A stretch of DNA of 10,742 nucleotides from Aureococcus anophagefferens (GCF_000186865.1 NW_008705718.1:1-10742), one strand, 5' to 3'; positions 1-6,430 are shown, counted from the stretch's first letter. The notes: a model not told the origin generated them from the sequence alone. A program made the numbers and translations.

Positions 1-462
1 TTCCCAGCTAGCTCGAGGTACAATTTGGCAGTGATTGAATTTGTTTTCTCATCGATGGATTGGATGTCGAAAACGTTGAAGCGGCAATACACATCCCGCT
101 TCATGGACTCCTCCACTGCGGCGCGCAGATCATTTGACCATGAAGCCTCATTGCCGCCTTCGACTCGTAACGATTGCAACATTTTCTCGCCTGACCACCC
201 TTTCTCCTTGATGCAGGCAACGAACTCATTGGCCTCTTTACGCGCAACGGCCTTGTCACGCCTATGCCGTGGACGTCGAAAGAGGCAAAGCAAGGAGGGT
301 AATATGAGACATCGCCACGCACCCGCTCGACGTCGCGACGAGCAGCCCATTCTCCCGAATATTCTCTTCGAATTCTTCGAGGAGCGCACGATTGTCCAGC
401 GACTTGAGGTGCTTGCGCGGATTCTCGCACTGATGCCACTGTCGAACGCGCTTTCGACTCAT
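1..462 (-). CDS. Partial two-exon gene, possible Cys-loop-channel-like extracellular domain
   Basis: Exon 1 is 462-323 (ATG at 462-460, begins MSRKRVRQWH), exon 2 is 261-1 and continues off the left edge. Joining across the 262-322 intron keeps one open frame of about 133 codons with ordinary composition. The first ~90 residues are basic and helical. The last part (strand-turn-strand with FNVFDIQSIDE, then alternating hydrophobic residues to LYLELAG) resembles the beta1-beta2 region at the start of pentameric ligand-gated ion channel extracellular domains. This is a resemblance by eye only; the diagnostic Cys-loop and membrane helices would lie outside the window. If the MITE at 475-638 is removed together with one TA copy, the frame stays open upstream of the ATG, so the real start may be further upstream and the MITE may lie inside the coding region. 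I am fairly sure it is coding, and much less sure of the family. Confidence 0.55.
262..322 (-). other. Predicted 61-bp spliceosomal intron (GT-AG, phase 2)
   Basis: On the minus strand the segment starts GTGCGT and ends with a pyrimidine-rich stretch and CATAG. Removing it joins ...SSG to RDKAVARK in frame, whereas without splicing the upstream frame hits TAG inside the segment. The in-frame join of two long open segments is the main support. The branch point was not identified. Confidence 0.55.
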
Positions 463-474
463 CAAGTCTGTATA

Positions 475-638
475 GGGAACCACCGCTGCATCTTGGTCCG
501 GAAGACGTCTTGGTCCGGTCCGTTCACGATTGGATGGCTCGCAGTTTATTTTATACGGTCCGCTCAATCTTGGTCCGCGCAAACCGTTCATTCACAGTAT
601 AATTTTCGCGACCGGACCAAGATTGAGCGGTGGTTCCC
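475..638. mobile_element. 164-bp MITE with 27-bp terminal inverted repeats and TA target duplication
   Basis: Left end 475-501 (gggaaccaccgct...cttggtccgg) and right end 612-638 are reverse complements over 27 bases with two mismatches. TA flanks both ends (473-474 and 639-640), the target duplication typical of Tc1/mariner elements. The interior has no open frame of note but repeats the CTTGGTCCG word several times. It sits 10 bp beyond the TA in front of the ATG of the minus-strand gene at 462, so it has replaced the immediate upstream region or an early exon. The superfamily call rests only on the TA duplication. Confidence 0.8.
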
Positions 639-671
639 TAGTAACTCGTGGTAAAGTTGGGTGATTGTTAA

Positions 672-810
672 AATTGCATTTCGGTCCACCCTTTCGTATC
701 TCCCACTAGCCTGAGCTAAAGGAAGCAAAGTAAAACCCTCCCTCAAGGGGAGGGTGAGCTCAGTTTCAATTAAAGATGCCAGAATGAAGGCCGACGGACC
801 GCGCTTGGAC
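672..810 (+). repeat. Repeat A, diverged copy
   Basis: Contains the same ordered words as the copies at 6119 and 6496: ctttcgtatctcccactagc, ctgagctaaaggaagca, a CCCTCC...GGAGGG hairpin, gagctcagtttcaattaa and gaaggccgacggaccgcgct. It differs at several positions from the near-identical copies at 6119-7876, so it is an older insertion. It has no B segment next to it. Confidence 0.8.
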
Positions 811-1026
811 AGAAGTCCGCAGTCTGCGTCGGGACGCGCGCGCGTCGCCCGAGTGGCTTTGTAATGGTTCGGTCGTCGCAGGCACAGCCAGGCCAAAATC
901 GGCGAGATTCCCTATCCCGCTTTACGCGTGGGTTAACGCCCCGCCGAGGCGCGTGGACGCTCCCTAAACCCCCCGGAGGCTTATTTATTTTTTATTTTTT
1001 TATATTTTCGGCCCTGAGATATTGGA

Positions 1027-1281
1027 TCATTGCTTCACTGAGTCAAGTTGCAAATAAAGTATGTGAATCTTCTTTGGTCCATGCATGCCTTTACAGGCTT
1101 TGGACACAATGGTGGAGAGGTCAGGCCTGCAAGTGATAGAAAAGTAGATACAGGATCCCACTATGCTGGCGAAGTTTTCCTTCAGCTTCAACTGATAGTC
1201 CGACAGTTCGTCGTCATCTAAGCTCGGAGGGTTGTCGATTTCAGATACCCTAGCAGGTTTGAAGGACCTGACCCATATGCA
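1027..1281 (-). pseudogene. Ty1/copia-type polymerase relic (end of reverse transcriptase, start of RNase H connection)
   Basis: An 84-codon open frame without a start codon, bounded by TAG upstream (1284-1282) and TGA (1029-1027). It contains the copia signature block FASIVGSCIYFSITCRPDLS, followed by VSKACKGMHGPKKIH; in the Ty1/copia family the pattern is Y-x-x-x-(V/I)GS-x-x-Y-(12)-RPD(I/L)-x-x-x-V-x-x-x-(10)-P-x-x-x-H. The frame stops shortly after this block and the usual LKRVLRYLKG-like helix is degraded to LYLQLDSVKQ. No integrase, protease or LTR is visible nearby, so this is a fragment. Confidence 0.7.
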
Positions 1282-1380
1282 CTACCAGCTAGAGCGCAAG
1301 CGCTGCCGGGAAACGCGAACGGTAAAACATCCCTCACGAATTTATTGATAGAAAGCGTAGAAAACCGTCAACGCCGGATG

Positions 1381-1406
1381 GCCTTTCGTATCTCCCACTA
1401 GCCTGA
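1381..1406 (+). repeat. Isolated fragment of repeat A (5' cassette only)
   Basis: ggcctttcgtatctcccact followed by agcctga matches the left end of the A copies at 6129 and 6509 and then diverges. It ends in a small hairpin CCTGAC-tcggagg-GTCAGG (1402-1420) not present in the other copies. It lies directly before the ENYLQ relic at 1417. Confidence 0.65.
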
Positions 1407-1416
1407 CTCGGAGGGT

Positions 1417-1499
1417 CAGGAGAATTATCTGCAGCGGGCTATTTTCCCTGATTTTGAGGCAGTTGTGTTAGCCTCGCAAGTCAAAGATAAAAAGAAGTG
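1417..1499 (+). pseudogene. Short relic of the element protein encoded at 9790-10191
   Basis: The frame reads GQENYLQRAIFPDFEAVV and ends in a TGA at 1497-1499. It aligns with RENHLQLVEFPDFEAAVAAL of the ORF at 9790, both as protein and as DNA (ctgcag and cctgattttga are shared). Homology is lost after about 18 codons. It shows that the 9790 protein belongs to a dispersed family. Confidence 0.6.
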
Positions 1500-1692
1500 A
1501 CAAGAAGCGCCAAGATGAAGTCGCTCTGGTGCCGTTTGGAGTCTAGCCTGGCGTACTCCGTTCCGGTGCGCGCTCGCGTATCGCCGAACTCGATGATCTA
1601 TGCCCTCGTGCCGAACCCAGCCGCTCTAGATCTCATTTTTGTTGTCCTCCTTTTGTTGCCCTCTTTTTGTTACCCAAGTGCCCACAGTCGCC
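1500..1692. other. Intergenic stretch without a supportable gene
   Basis: Short open frames exist on both strands but none has a recognisable motif. A T-rich tract near 1636-1670 lies 3' to the minus-strand zinc protein gene (ending at 1693) and could be part of its 3' end. Confidence 0.3.
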
Positions 1693-2568
1693 TCAGCGTC
1701 CCGACCGTGACGCTAAAATGTTATCTTTATTGCGACATGCAACGCACTGCCAGTCTTCGTACGTGTCATTGTCGAGCATCCAGCCTGGTGATGGATTGTT
1801 CCATACTTCATCTTCGTCAATACAGGAAAGACAAATCATCTTTTCACAACCAGCAAGACAAAAATAACCCATTCCGTTGCCTGAATCGTTTGCGATTTTA
1901 CCGCAAAGTGGGCAAATCAAATCGTCCTCGTCGGAGTCGGAGTCAGAAGACAAATTCTGGTAGAGGGCTATTTGTTCTGCGAGCGATTCACCCTCACGGC
2001 AATACTCCTCATAAGATGATGGTCTGAAGTCTAGATCTAAGTTGCGTTGCCAACATGGGGGACAGAACATCTCTCTAGAATGGGTCATGTCGTCAAGACA
2101 AGCACGACAAATCATCTGTCCACAATCTTGAGACGAAGGGCACAATTGACCCATTCTGTTGGGAACGTTTGCGATTTTACCGCAACGTGGGCAAATCAAA
2201 TCGTCCTCGTCGGAGTCGGAGTATGAAGGCAAATCCTCGTCATCTTCGTTGTCACCACCACCACGCAAACGGAGCAGATGATTTTTGTCGTCCTCGTTTT
2301 GTGTCTGCTCCAGATACTCCTTTTCAGAGCAACAGTGTTTGCAGTCTCCAAAAGTTTTGCTCCACATATCCTCTTTATCGACGTAGTGCTCTCCAACTTC
2401 AAACCATGCTTTACCCTCGATGTCCTCAGTCTCATCGTCGGAGTTCAAAGCAGACTCGTCATCGTCGTCTTCAGAATTCAAAACAGTCCCCAGATCATTC
2501 AATCGCTTCTCTGTTTCTTCGATTTCGCGACGTTCTGCTTCCATTACACGCTGTTTTTCTTCATCCAT
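1693..2568 (-). CDS. Acidic protein with an LRLRGGG motif and two tandem C8 zinc domains
   Basis: 291 aa. Residues 1-30 form a charged helix; 31-50 are Asp/Glu-rich; 99-105 is LRLRGGG followed by DNEDDED. Two zinc domains follow: C126/C129-C143-C149-C154/C157-C169/C172 and C219/C222-C237-C241-C246/C249-C275/C278. Both start SDEDDLICPxCGKIAN, and their DNA (around 2170-2240 and 1890-1960) is nearly identical, so the second arose by internal duplication. The C8 pattern with C-x4-C-x2-C and a closing C-x2-C is PHD/RING-like; no His ligand is obvious. LRLRGG is exactly the C-terminal tail of ubiquitin, the cut site of deubiquitinases, but no ubiquitin fold precedes it. ATG 2568 is used because the preceding in-frame codon series contains TAA at 2583-2581. 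The family is not recognised; the role is unknown. Confidence 0.75.
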   Translation of the reverse strand: MDEEKQRVMEAERREIEETEKRLNDLGTVLNSEDDDDESALNSDDETEDIEGKAWFEVGEHYVDKEDMWSKTFGDCKHCCSEKEYLEQTQNEDDKNHLLRLRGGGDNEDDEDLPSYSDSDEDDLICPRCGKIANVPNRMGQLCPSSQDCGQMICRACLDDMTHSREMFCPPCWQRNLDLDFRPSSYEEYCREGESLAEQIALYQNLSSDSDSDEDDLICPLCGKIANDSGNGMGYFCLAGCEKMICLSCIDEDEVWNNPSPGWMLDNDTYEDWQCVACRNKDNILASRSGR

Positions 2569-2580
2569 GAAACGAAGAAA

Positions 2581-2877
2581 TTATGCGTTGGAATTCATAG
2601 CATCAACGTCTTTAATTGCCTGAAGAGCCTCATCGGGCAGAGAATCATTTTCGTCGCAATGTTCATGATCATAGCGATCGTTGTCGATCATTGGAGAAAG
2701 TTCGTCGGCTTCACGTGCTGAAATGCGAGGTTGATGATCATTAAGGAAGGTTTGCCGAAGACGGGGTGGCATGTCCTTAATATATCCAACCAGGTCGTCC
2801 TCGTCTTCATCTTCGCAATCCCCACCACCACGCAAGCGAATCTTATTGTACTTAAAAATGAGTGTCGAAGGATACAT
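2581..2877 (-). CDS. Small acidic protein with an IRLRGGGD motif
   Basis: 98 aa starting MYPSTLIFKYNK, then IRLRGGGD at residues 13-20 and the acidic run CEDEDEDD. The remainder is charged and probably unstructured. It lies directly upstream of the 291-aa ORF, on the same strand and in the same reading frame, separated only by TAA and four sense codons. Both proteins share RLRGGGD followed by acidic residues, and the coding DNA of the motif is alike in the two. It may be a separate gene, the first exon of one longer gene, or the front of a single ORF broken by a stop. An in-frame TAG lies just upstream of the ATG, so the start is constrained. Confidence 0.55.
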   Translation of the reverse strand: MYPSTLIFKYNKIRLRGGGDCEDEDEDDLVGYIKDMPPRLRQTFLNDHQPRISAREADELSPMIDNDRYDHEHCDENDSLPDEALQAIKDVDAMNSNA

Positions 2878-2920
2878 ATCCTAGTGACGTTGTGCTCCTT
2901 TTCTTTTCTTACTCACTAGT

Positions 2921-2940
2921 CTACCTGCTTGAGTAGGTAG
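2921..2940. other. Hairpin between two minus-strand genes
   Basis: CTACCT (2921-2926) pairs with AGGTAG (2935-2940); a G-T and a C-G pair extend the stem to eight with a TTGA loop. It sits 3' of the GRDP-like gene and 5' of the RLRGGG gene. It could be an RNA processing element, but no T-tract follows on the minus strand, so a bacterial-type terminator is not supported. Confidence 0.4.
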
Positions 2941-2955
2941 TCAGCTAACTAATTA

Positions 2956-3552
2956 TTACCATACCCCCCCTATAATGTTGCTCTTCATCGCCGCGGCGCG
3001 GAGCTCCTGGACCCGCGACCTTGGCAACGAGACATAGTCTCGTTGCGGGTCCATCCTCTCCGCGACGGGTGGCCACACGCTCCTCGGAGGTGGGGCGCCG
3101 AACGCGAGGGCGTAGAGCTCGAGCGCGTCCTCGTACTGCCGCATGTAGCGCGCGTTTGCGGCGTCGCCGCCGGGGGTGGGGTCGTGGTGGATGAAGGTGC
3201 CGCCGACCAGCGCGCAGAGGTGGGCGTACGCGACGGTGTACGTGAGGGCGAGGTGGAAGACGTTGTCCACAACAACCGAGGGGGTCACGTCGGGGCGCAC
3301 GGACTTGAGCGCCAGGAAGCGGAGGAACTCACGCACGTGGAAGTCGGCCTCGTCTGCGCAGCTCGCCGCCGACTTCGCGCTGGCGCCGTCGTGCTCCGCG
3401 TGGAGGTACTCTTGCTCGTAGCGCTGCTCGAACGTCAACTCCACGTCGGCGTCGTCTGGCTCGAGTAGGTCGAACGAGAAGTGCTCGGCACGGGCGAAGG
3501 CAGACGAGATTGTTATTTGTTGTTCCAGTGATATCTCCGATTCCGGTATAGT
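2956..3552 (-). CDS. Glycine-rich-domain-like (GRDP-like, DUF1399-type) protein, 5' end uncertain
   Basis: The open frame from after TAG (3555-3553) to TAA at 2958-2956 gives 198 codons without a good ATG. The core VVVDNVFHLALTYTVAYAHL, then GGTFIHHDP and, about 30 residues on, the FGAPPPRSVWPP segment matches the conserved pattern of glycine-rich-domain-containing proteins (V-D-x-x-W-H ... Y ... C ... F-x-H-H-D-P ... Y ... F-G-x-x-P ... W). Phe replaces the usual Trp before the His. The biochemical role of the family is poorly defined. The GC-rich part begins near 3507; the first 15 or so codons lie in AT-rich DNA and may belong to the neighbouring island, so the true 5' exon was probably lost or displaced by that island. 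The gene ends IIGGVW. Confidence 0.7.
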   Translation of the reverse strand, partial: TIPESEISLEQQITISSAFARAEHFSFDLLEPDDADVELTFEQRYEQEYLHAEHDGASAKSAASCADEADFHVREFLRFLALKSVRPDVTPSVVVDNVFHLALTYTVAYAHLCALVGGTFIHHDPTPGGDAANARYMRQYEDALELYALAFGAPPPRSVWPPVAERMDPQRDYVSLPRSRVQELRAAAMKSNIIGGVW

Positions 3553-3793
3553 CTAAACCGTAAGTTTCAATAGCTGGAATCCATTTTCTCAAAAAAGTTT
3601 CAACATTTCGTTTACCAGACTCTGGAGGACATTTTATTTGTTTCATAATCATTCTTCCGCTTCCAGCACTTTCACTTAAATTACCATATCCATTTATGTG
3701 ATCAAATTCAGATGAGTAAGTATCTTTAGAAGGACATGCCTCGTTTTCAATTTCGCGGTTTGTTTTTATTTCTGTTTCATTTGTACTTACCAT
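3509..3793 (-). CDS. Unrecognised AT-rich ORF, 3' end truncated at the island edge
   Basis: Starts ATG 3793, overlapping the stop of the upstream membrane-protein gene as TAATG. About 95 codons (MVSTNETEIKTNREIE...) are in island-type composition; beyond about 3509 the frame enters GC-rich DNA and becomes an Arg-rich shadow of the GRDP-like gene. The product is hydrophilic, with a central GYGNLSESAGSGRM segment and a helical VETFLRKWIPAIE stretch. No family recognised. The start also contains a perfect splice donor word (GTAAGT directly after ATG), so a splice role cannot be excluded. Confidence 0.45.
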
Positions 3794-4314
3794 TATTCTT
3801 TTTTGAGAAATTTAATATAACCGAAAATGTTTGATAATGGTAATTGCTGTATCGTATCATCTTCTCCTGGATAAAGTGAAAATTCCTTACTAATTTTGTA
3901 TGCTAATTTATCAACTCTATATAATTTGATATCAAACCACTCGTCGTCTCCATTTAACTTCTTAAAATGAAATTTGTAGCAATTGAATAGAAGTATAAAC
4001 ACCACTACCCACAAAACAAATTGATGGAACATGATTACATCAGTTGACTCAGTAGTGTCATCTGGCAATAAAAAAAGTTCAAATATTATGATAGCAAGAA
4101 GAACGTTACCTAAAAATGAAAAATAGGGTTTATCTTCAGGAACATAAAGAACAACATGAGATGCAATATACAAAATTAACATGAAAGTAAAAATTTTATA
4201 ATAAACGATCTTCATGTTGGCTCTTTCATCTTTCCTGAAAAATGTATTGAATAGAAAGGCGAAAAAAATTGGAACTAAGAAAACCAAAGTATATTCTATA
4301 ATTACATTTACCAT
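3793..4314 (-). CDS. Four-helix membrane protein, unrecognised
   Basis: 173 aa. Hydrophobic segments at about 4-26, 37-58, 64-83 and 94-112, joined by short loops (FFRKDERANMK, VPEDKPYF, LPDDTTESTD), then a soluble tail of ~60 residues rich in Lys, Asp and aromatic residues ending FGYIKFLKKE. No signal peptide cleavage site is obvious. It overlaps the next ORF by one base (TAATG), a spacing typical of bacterial or viral genomes and unlike the neighbouring eukaryotic genes. No typical Shine-Dalgarno word is seen before the ATG. Intact in the island; function unknown. Confidence 0.6.
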   Translation of the reverse strand: MVNVIIEYTLVFLVPIFFAFLFNTFFRKDERANMKIVYYKIFTFMLILYIASHVVLYVPEDKPYFSFLGNVLLAIIIFELFLLPDDTTESTDVIMFHQFVLWVVVFILLFNCYKFHFKKLNGDDEWFDIKLYRVDKLAYKISKEFSLYPGEDDTIQQLPLSNIFGYIKFLKKE

Positions 4315-4423
4315 TAAAACTATAAAGTATTTAAAAAATTATTTTTGAATTCCAAAATATATAAGTCAATCTTCGCAACAATATATATCATGCTTGACGC
4401 TCTTGTATTTTGGACAGGATTCA
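4315..4423. other. AT-rich intergenic spacer inside the island
   Basis: About 110 bases between two same-strand frames, with TATATAAG-like and ATATATAT words near 4356-4388. It could hold a promoter for the membrane-protein gene, but no specific signal can be defended. Confidence 0.25.
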
Positions 4424-4681
4424 TCATTGTTCATCAGATTCTACGGAATTCTGTTCCATGAAATTTTTCACCAAAATAGCTTTCATGTCCAGGATTATAG
4501 AAATAGCAGTTTTCAGTTTATGCTCATTTATTTCACCTTTTGTTATATCAATCAAATGTTTTTGGTATTTAGGCGACAAGCCTTTAAAAATTTTGGTATT
4601 TAGTTGTCCAGCTTCATTTCTACAATAAAAAATGTTTAAATGATCAATACATATAACGTCTCCTTCGTTTTGTATGAGGCC
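4424..4681 (-). pseudogene. C-terminal fragment of an AT-rich ORF cut at the island's right edge
   Basis: 85 codons open from after TAA (4684-4682) to TGA (4426-4424), with no initiating Met. It reads GDVICIDHLNIFYCRNEAGQ, then a helical Lys/Ile/Glu-rich tail ending NSVESDEQ. Composition matches the rest of the island and not the GC-rich PARP gene next to it. It happens to lie in the same frame as the PARP gene, after two consecutive stops (TGA TAA). I read it as a gene whose 5' part was left behind when the island was inserted; family unknown. Confidence 0.5.
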
Positions 4682-4684
4682 TTA

Positions 4685-6031
4685 TCAAACGTTCGGGTCC
4701 GGGACGGGGTGCGCGCGGAGTCCTCGCCGCACGCACGGCAGGCGCCGCAGCGCGGCGAAGGCGCTGCCGTCCTCGACGAGGTGGCGAAAAAACGCGTCGC
4801 CCTCCTCCCTCGTGGCGAGCAGTTGGCGTTGCTGCCGAGGCGCACCTCCGCCGCCACCACCGCTGGTGTAGGCCACGACGTACAGTGGGAGCACTTGTGT
4901 GGCGCCACTCTCGAAGACGACGAAGATCGAGGGGTCGTCCACGTCGTCCACGGCCGTGTCGTGGTGCACCGTGGTCGAGCCCTCGCGCAGATCCGGGCGC
5001 TTCATAGATTTCCGACCCGTGCAGCTCGAGCCAACGGCCACCGCGCTCAGGAACATGTGGTGCCACCCCGAACCGCTGTCCGCGGGAGCGTAATTGTGAC
5101 TGTAGCCCACGTCGCGCGCTTGGTACACCCCATCCCCGTAGACCCGGCCGTGCGTCGCGTGGAGGCGGTGGTCAAAGCCCTGCGCCGCAATCGTGCGGCA
5201 CGGCTCGGGGTGGGCGCACCCGTGGAACAGCAGCCGCTGTAGCGGCTCCACGCCACCGTGTCGTGCGGCAACGGCCTTGACCGAGCCGCTGTAGCGCGCG
5301 TGAAGCGACATGTTGCGCAGCCTATAGACCTCGTGGACCTGGAAGCCCCCGCCGCCGCGCAGGGCAAAGTGCGCGGCCACGGCATCGAACTCTTCCTGGC
5401 CAGGGCGCAGAGCGGCGATATCCTGCGTGTCCCGGCGCAGCGTTTCGCCCGGCACCTGAACCGTGACGACGCTCCCGGGAACCGCGCACGCGGGCAGCGC
5501 GATGATGTGCCTCCCCACCTGCATCTTGCTGCCCGGCCCGAGACCAGGGGGTACGGTAATGGGCACGTTGACGGTGGAGGCAGCATTCTGCCACGGCAAC
5601 GGCGGCGCTCCGACGTCACGGCCGAGGAGCTCGTGCAGGAAGCGGTCCTCTTCGATCGCCGCGAACGCGGCGTCCACCTTGCGCCGGAGCGAGGGCGTAG
5701 CGAGCACGAACTCCGCGGCCCGCTCCGGGGTGATAAAAGAAAGGGCCAACCGAACTGATGCCTCGGTCGGGACCAGCACCTCCCGGGCGGCCGGGGCGGG
5801 CGCTGCAGCTCCACCACCGAATGCGCCCGGGGTGGGCCCAAAGAGGCTCGCGCCGGAGAGGCTCGCGCCCGGCTGCTGGCCCGCGGGCGTCGACGGCGGC
5901 GCGCCGAAGCCGCCGAAGGCCGGCTGCGCGGCGGGGGGCCCAAAGGCCGGGGGCGCGCCGAAGGCGGGCGCCGCGCCGCCCGCGGGCGGGAAGCCGCCGA
6001 AGGACGTCGTCGCGGAGGCGCCGAAGGTCAT
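4685..6031 (-). CDS. PARP-type ADP-ribosyltransferase with FG-repeat N-terminus
   Basis: 448 aa from ATG 6031. Residues 1-84 are low-complexity Gly/Ala/Pro with many FG dipeptides (TSFGGF, PAFGAPPAFG, SLFGP, GAFGGG), like FG nucleoporins. Residues ~150-195 carry VxVPxGxxPG...VQVPG motifs common in algal multidomain proteins. Residues ~225-390 are a PARP catalytic domain: LLFHGCA with NAD-binding His270, then QGF...GRVYGDGVYQARDVGY with Tyr303, MFLSAVAVG, and IFVVF...LPLYVVAY. The glutamate of the classical H-Y-E triad is Leu383 here, which in the family goes with mono-ADP-ribosylation or loss of activity, not poly-chain formation. The frame is open upstream to 6151, but those codons come partly from repeat A, so ATG 6031 is preferred. 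The stop TGA lies at the edge of the AT-rich island. Confidence 0.85.
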   Translation of the reverse strand: MTFGASATTSFGGFPPAGGAAPAFGAPPAFGPPAAQPAFGGFGAPPSTPAGQQPGASLSGASLFGPTPGAFGGGAAAPAPAAREVLVPTEASVRLALSFITPERAAEFVLATPSLRRKVDAAFAAIEEDRFLHELLGRDVGAPPLPWQNAASTVNVPITVPPGLGPGSKMQVGRHIIALPACAVPGSVVTVQVPGETLRRDTQDIAALRPGQEEFDAVAAHFALRGGGGFQVHEVYRLRNMSLHARYSGSVKAVAARHGGVEPLQRLLFHGCAHPEPCRTIAAQGFDHRLHATHGRVYGDGVYQARDVGYSHNYAPADSGSGWHHMFLSAVAVGSSCTGRKSMKRPDLREGSTTVHHDTAVDDVDDPSIFVVFESGATQVLPLYVVAYTSGGGGGGAPRQQRQLLATREEGDAFFRHLVEDGSAFAALRRLPCVRRGLRAHPVPDPNV

Positions 6032-6118
6032 CGCCGTTTGCTGAGGGGTGCCGAAGCCCCGCTTGGTTTGTTGTTTGTCTCGAACACATTGTAAAGCGTG
6101 CAATCGATCTATTCTTGT

Positions 6119-6275
6119 ATTTCCGTCCACTTGGCCTTTCGTATCTCCCACTAGCCTTCAGGAGCTAAAGGAAGCAAGTAAGATCCTCCCTCGAGGGGAG
6201 GTTGAGCTCAGTTTCAATTAAATATGCCAGGATGAAGGCCGACGGACCGCGCTTGGATGGCGCAGCCACCTCAGC
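6119..6275 (+). repeat. Repeat A, outer left copy
   Basis: Runs from atttccgtccacttggcc through the 5' cassette (tcgtatctcccactagcc), the palindrome cctccctcgaggggagg, gagctcagtttcaattaaa and ggccgacggaccgcgc to gcagccacctcagc. It differs from the inner copy by ttcagga in place of tga in the cassette. It starts 88 bases upstream of the PARP ATG and so overlaps that gene's likely promoter. From 6170 inward it is part of the large inverted repeat. Confidence 0.85.
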
Positions 6276-6430
6276 GGGGATGGAGGAGGGTAGGGCAGGG
6301 CGGGTGCTTCATCTGTGCCGAAGGAGGGTGGTGGGCGGGCCAAAAAAAATATAAGCCGCGCCACCCCGGACCCCGGGGAAGCGGCGAGCTGGGAGAGGAC
6401 CACCACAACCAGCAGTTTTATTTAGCTGGA
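6276..6430 (+). repeat. Repeat B with TATA-like promoter signal
   Basis: Starts gggatggaggagggtagggc, contains ccaaaaaaaatataagccgc (TATAA at 6350-6354) and a CCCCGGGG palindrome, and ends agcagttttatttagctgga. Copies: inverted at about 7616-7770 and a diverged direct copy at 9638-9776. A TATA element followed at about 30-70 bases by a conserved ACCACCAC...CAGCAGTTTTATTT stretch looks like a transposon promoter and transcript start, but that is inference. Confidence 0.75.

Larger units (their letters stand above)
3507..4684. other. AT-rich island between two GC-rich genes
   Basis: Composition changes sharply at both ends: the GRDP-like gene on the left and the PARP gene on the right are GC-rich, while this block is strongly AT-rich with Lys/Ile/Asn/Phe-rich reading frames. 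Three minus-strand frames are present (4424-4681, 3793-4314, 3509-3793). At the edges, cgaaggcagacg (3495-3506) and cgtctccttcg (4657-4667) are inverted repeats with one extra base. No clear direct target duplication was found. It could be a horizontally acquired or viral fragment, or an assembly chimera. Confidence 0.6.

Noticed and set aside
25..654. 209-aa plus-strand open frame
   Set aside because: It spans the MITE and the antisense of the two-exon gene; no motif, and the minus-strand reading with the intron is better supported.
1693..2877. Ubiquitin or ubiquitin-fusion gene
   Set aside because: Only the tail-like RLRGGG is present; the ~70 residues before it do not resemble the ubiquitin fold and in one ORF only 12 residues precede it.
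3043..3468. Plus-strand Val/Glu-rich frame opposite the GRDP-like gene
   Set aside because: Low-complexity antisense shadow of GC-rich coding DNA with no family pattern.
3507..4684. Mitochondrial or plastid DNA insertion
   Set aside because: AT-richness would fit, but none of the three frames looks like a known organelle protein.
4657..4684. Readthrough from PARP into the AT-rich frame
   Set aside because: They share a frame, but two consecutive stops and an abrupt composition change separate them; a one-in-three coincidence is the simpler reading.
6032..6151. N-terminal extension of the PARP protein from a GTG at 6151
   Set aside because: The extension runs into repeat A and has no ATG; it is probably 5' UTR, although GFGTPQQ just before the ATG looks FG-like.
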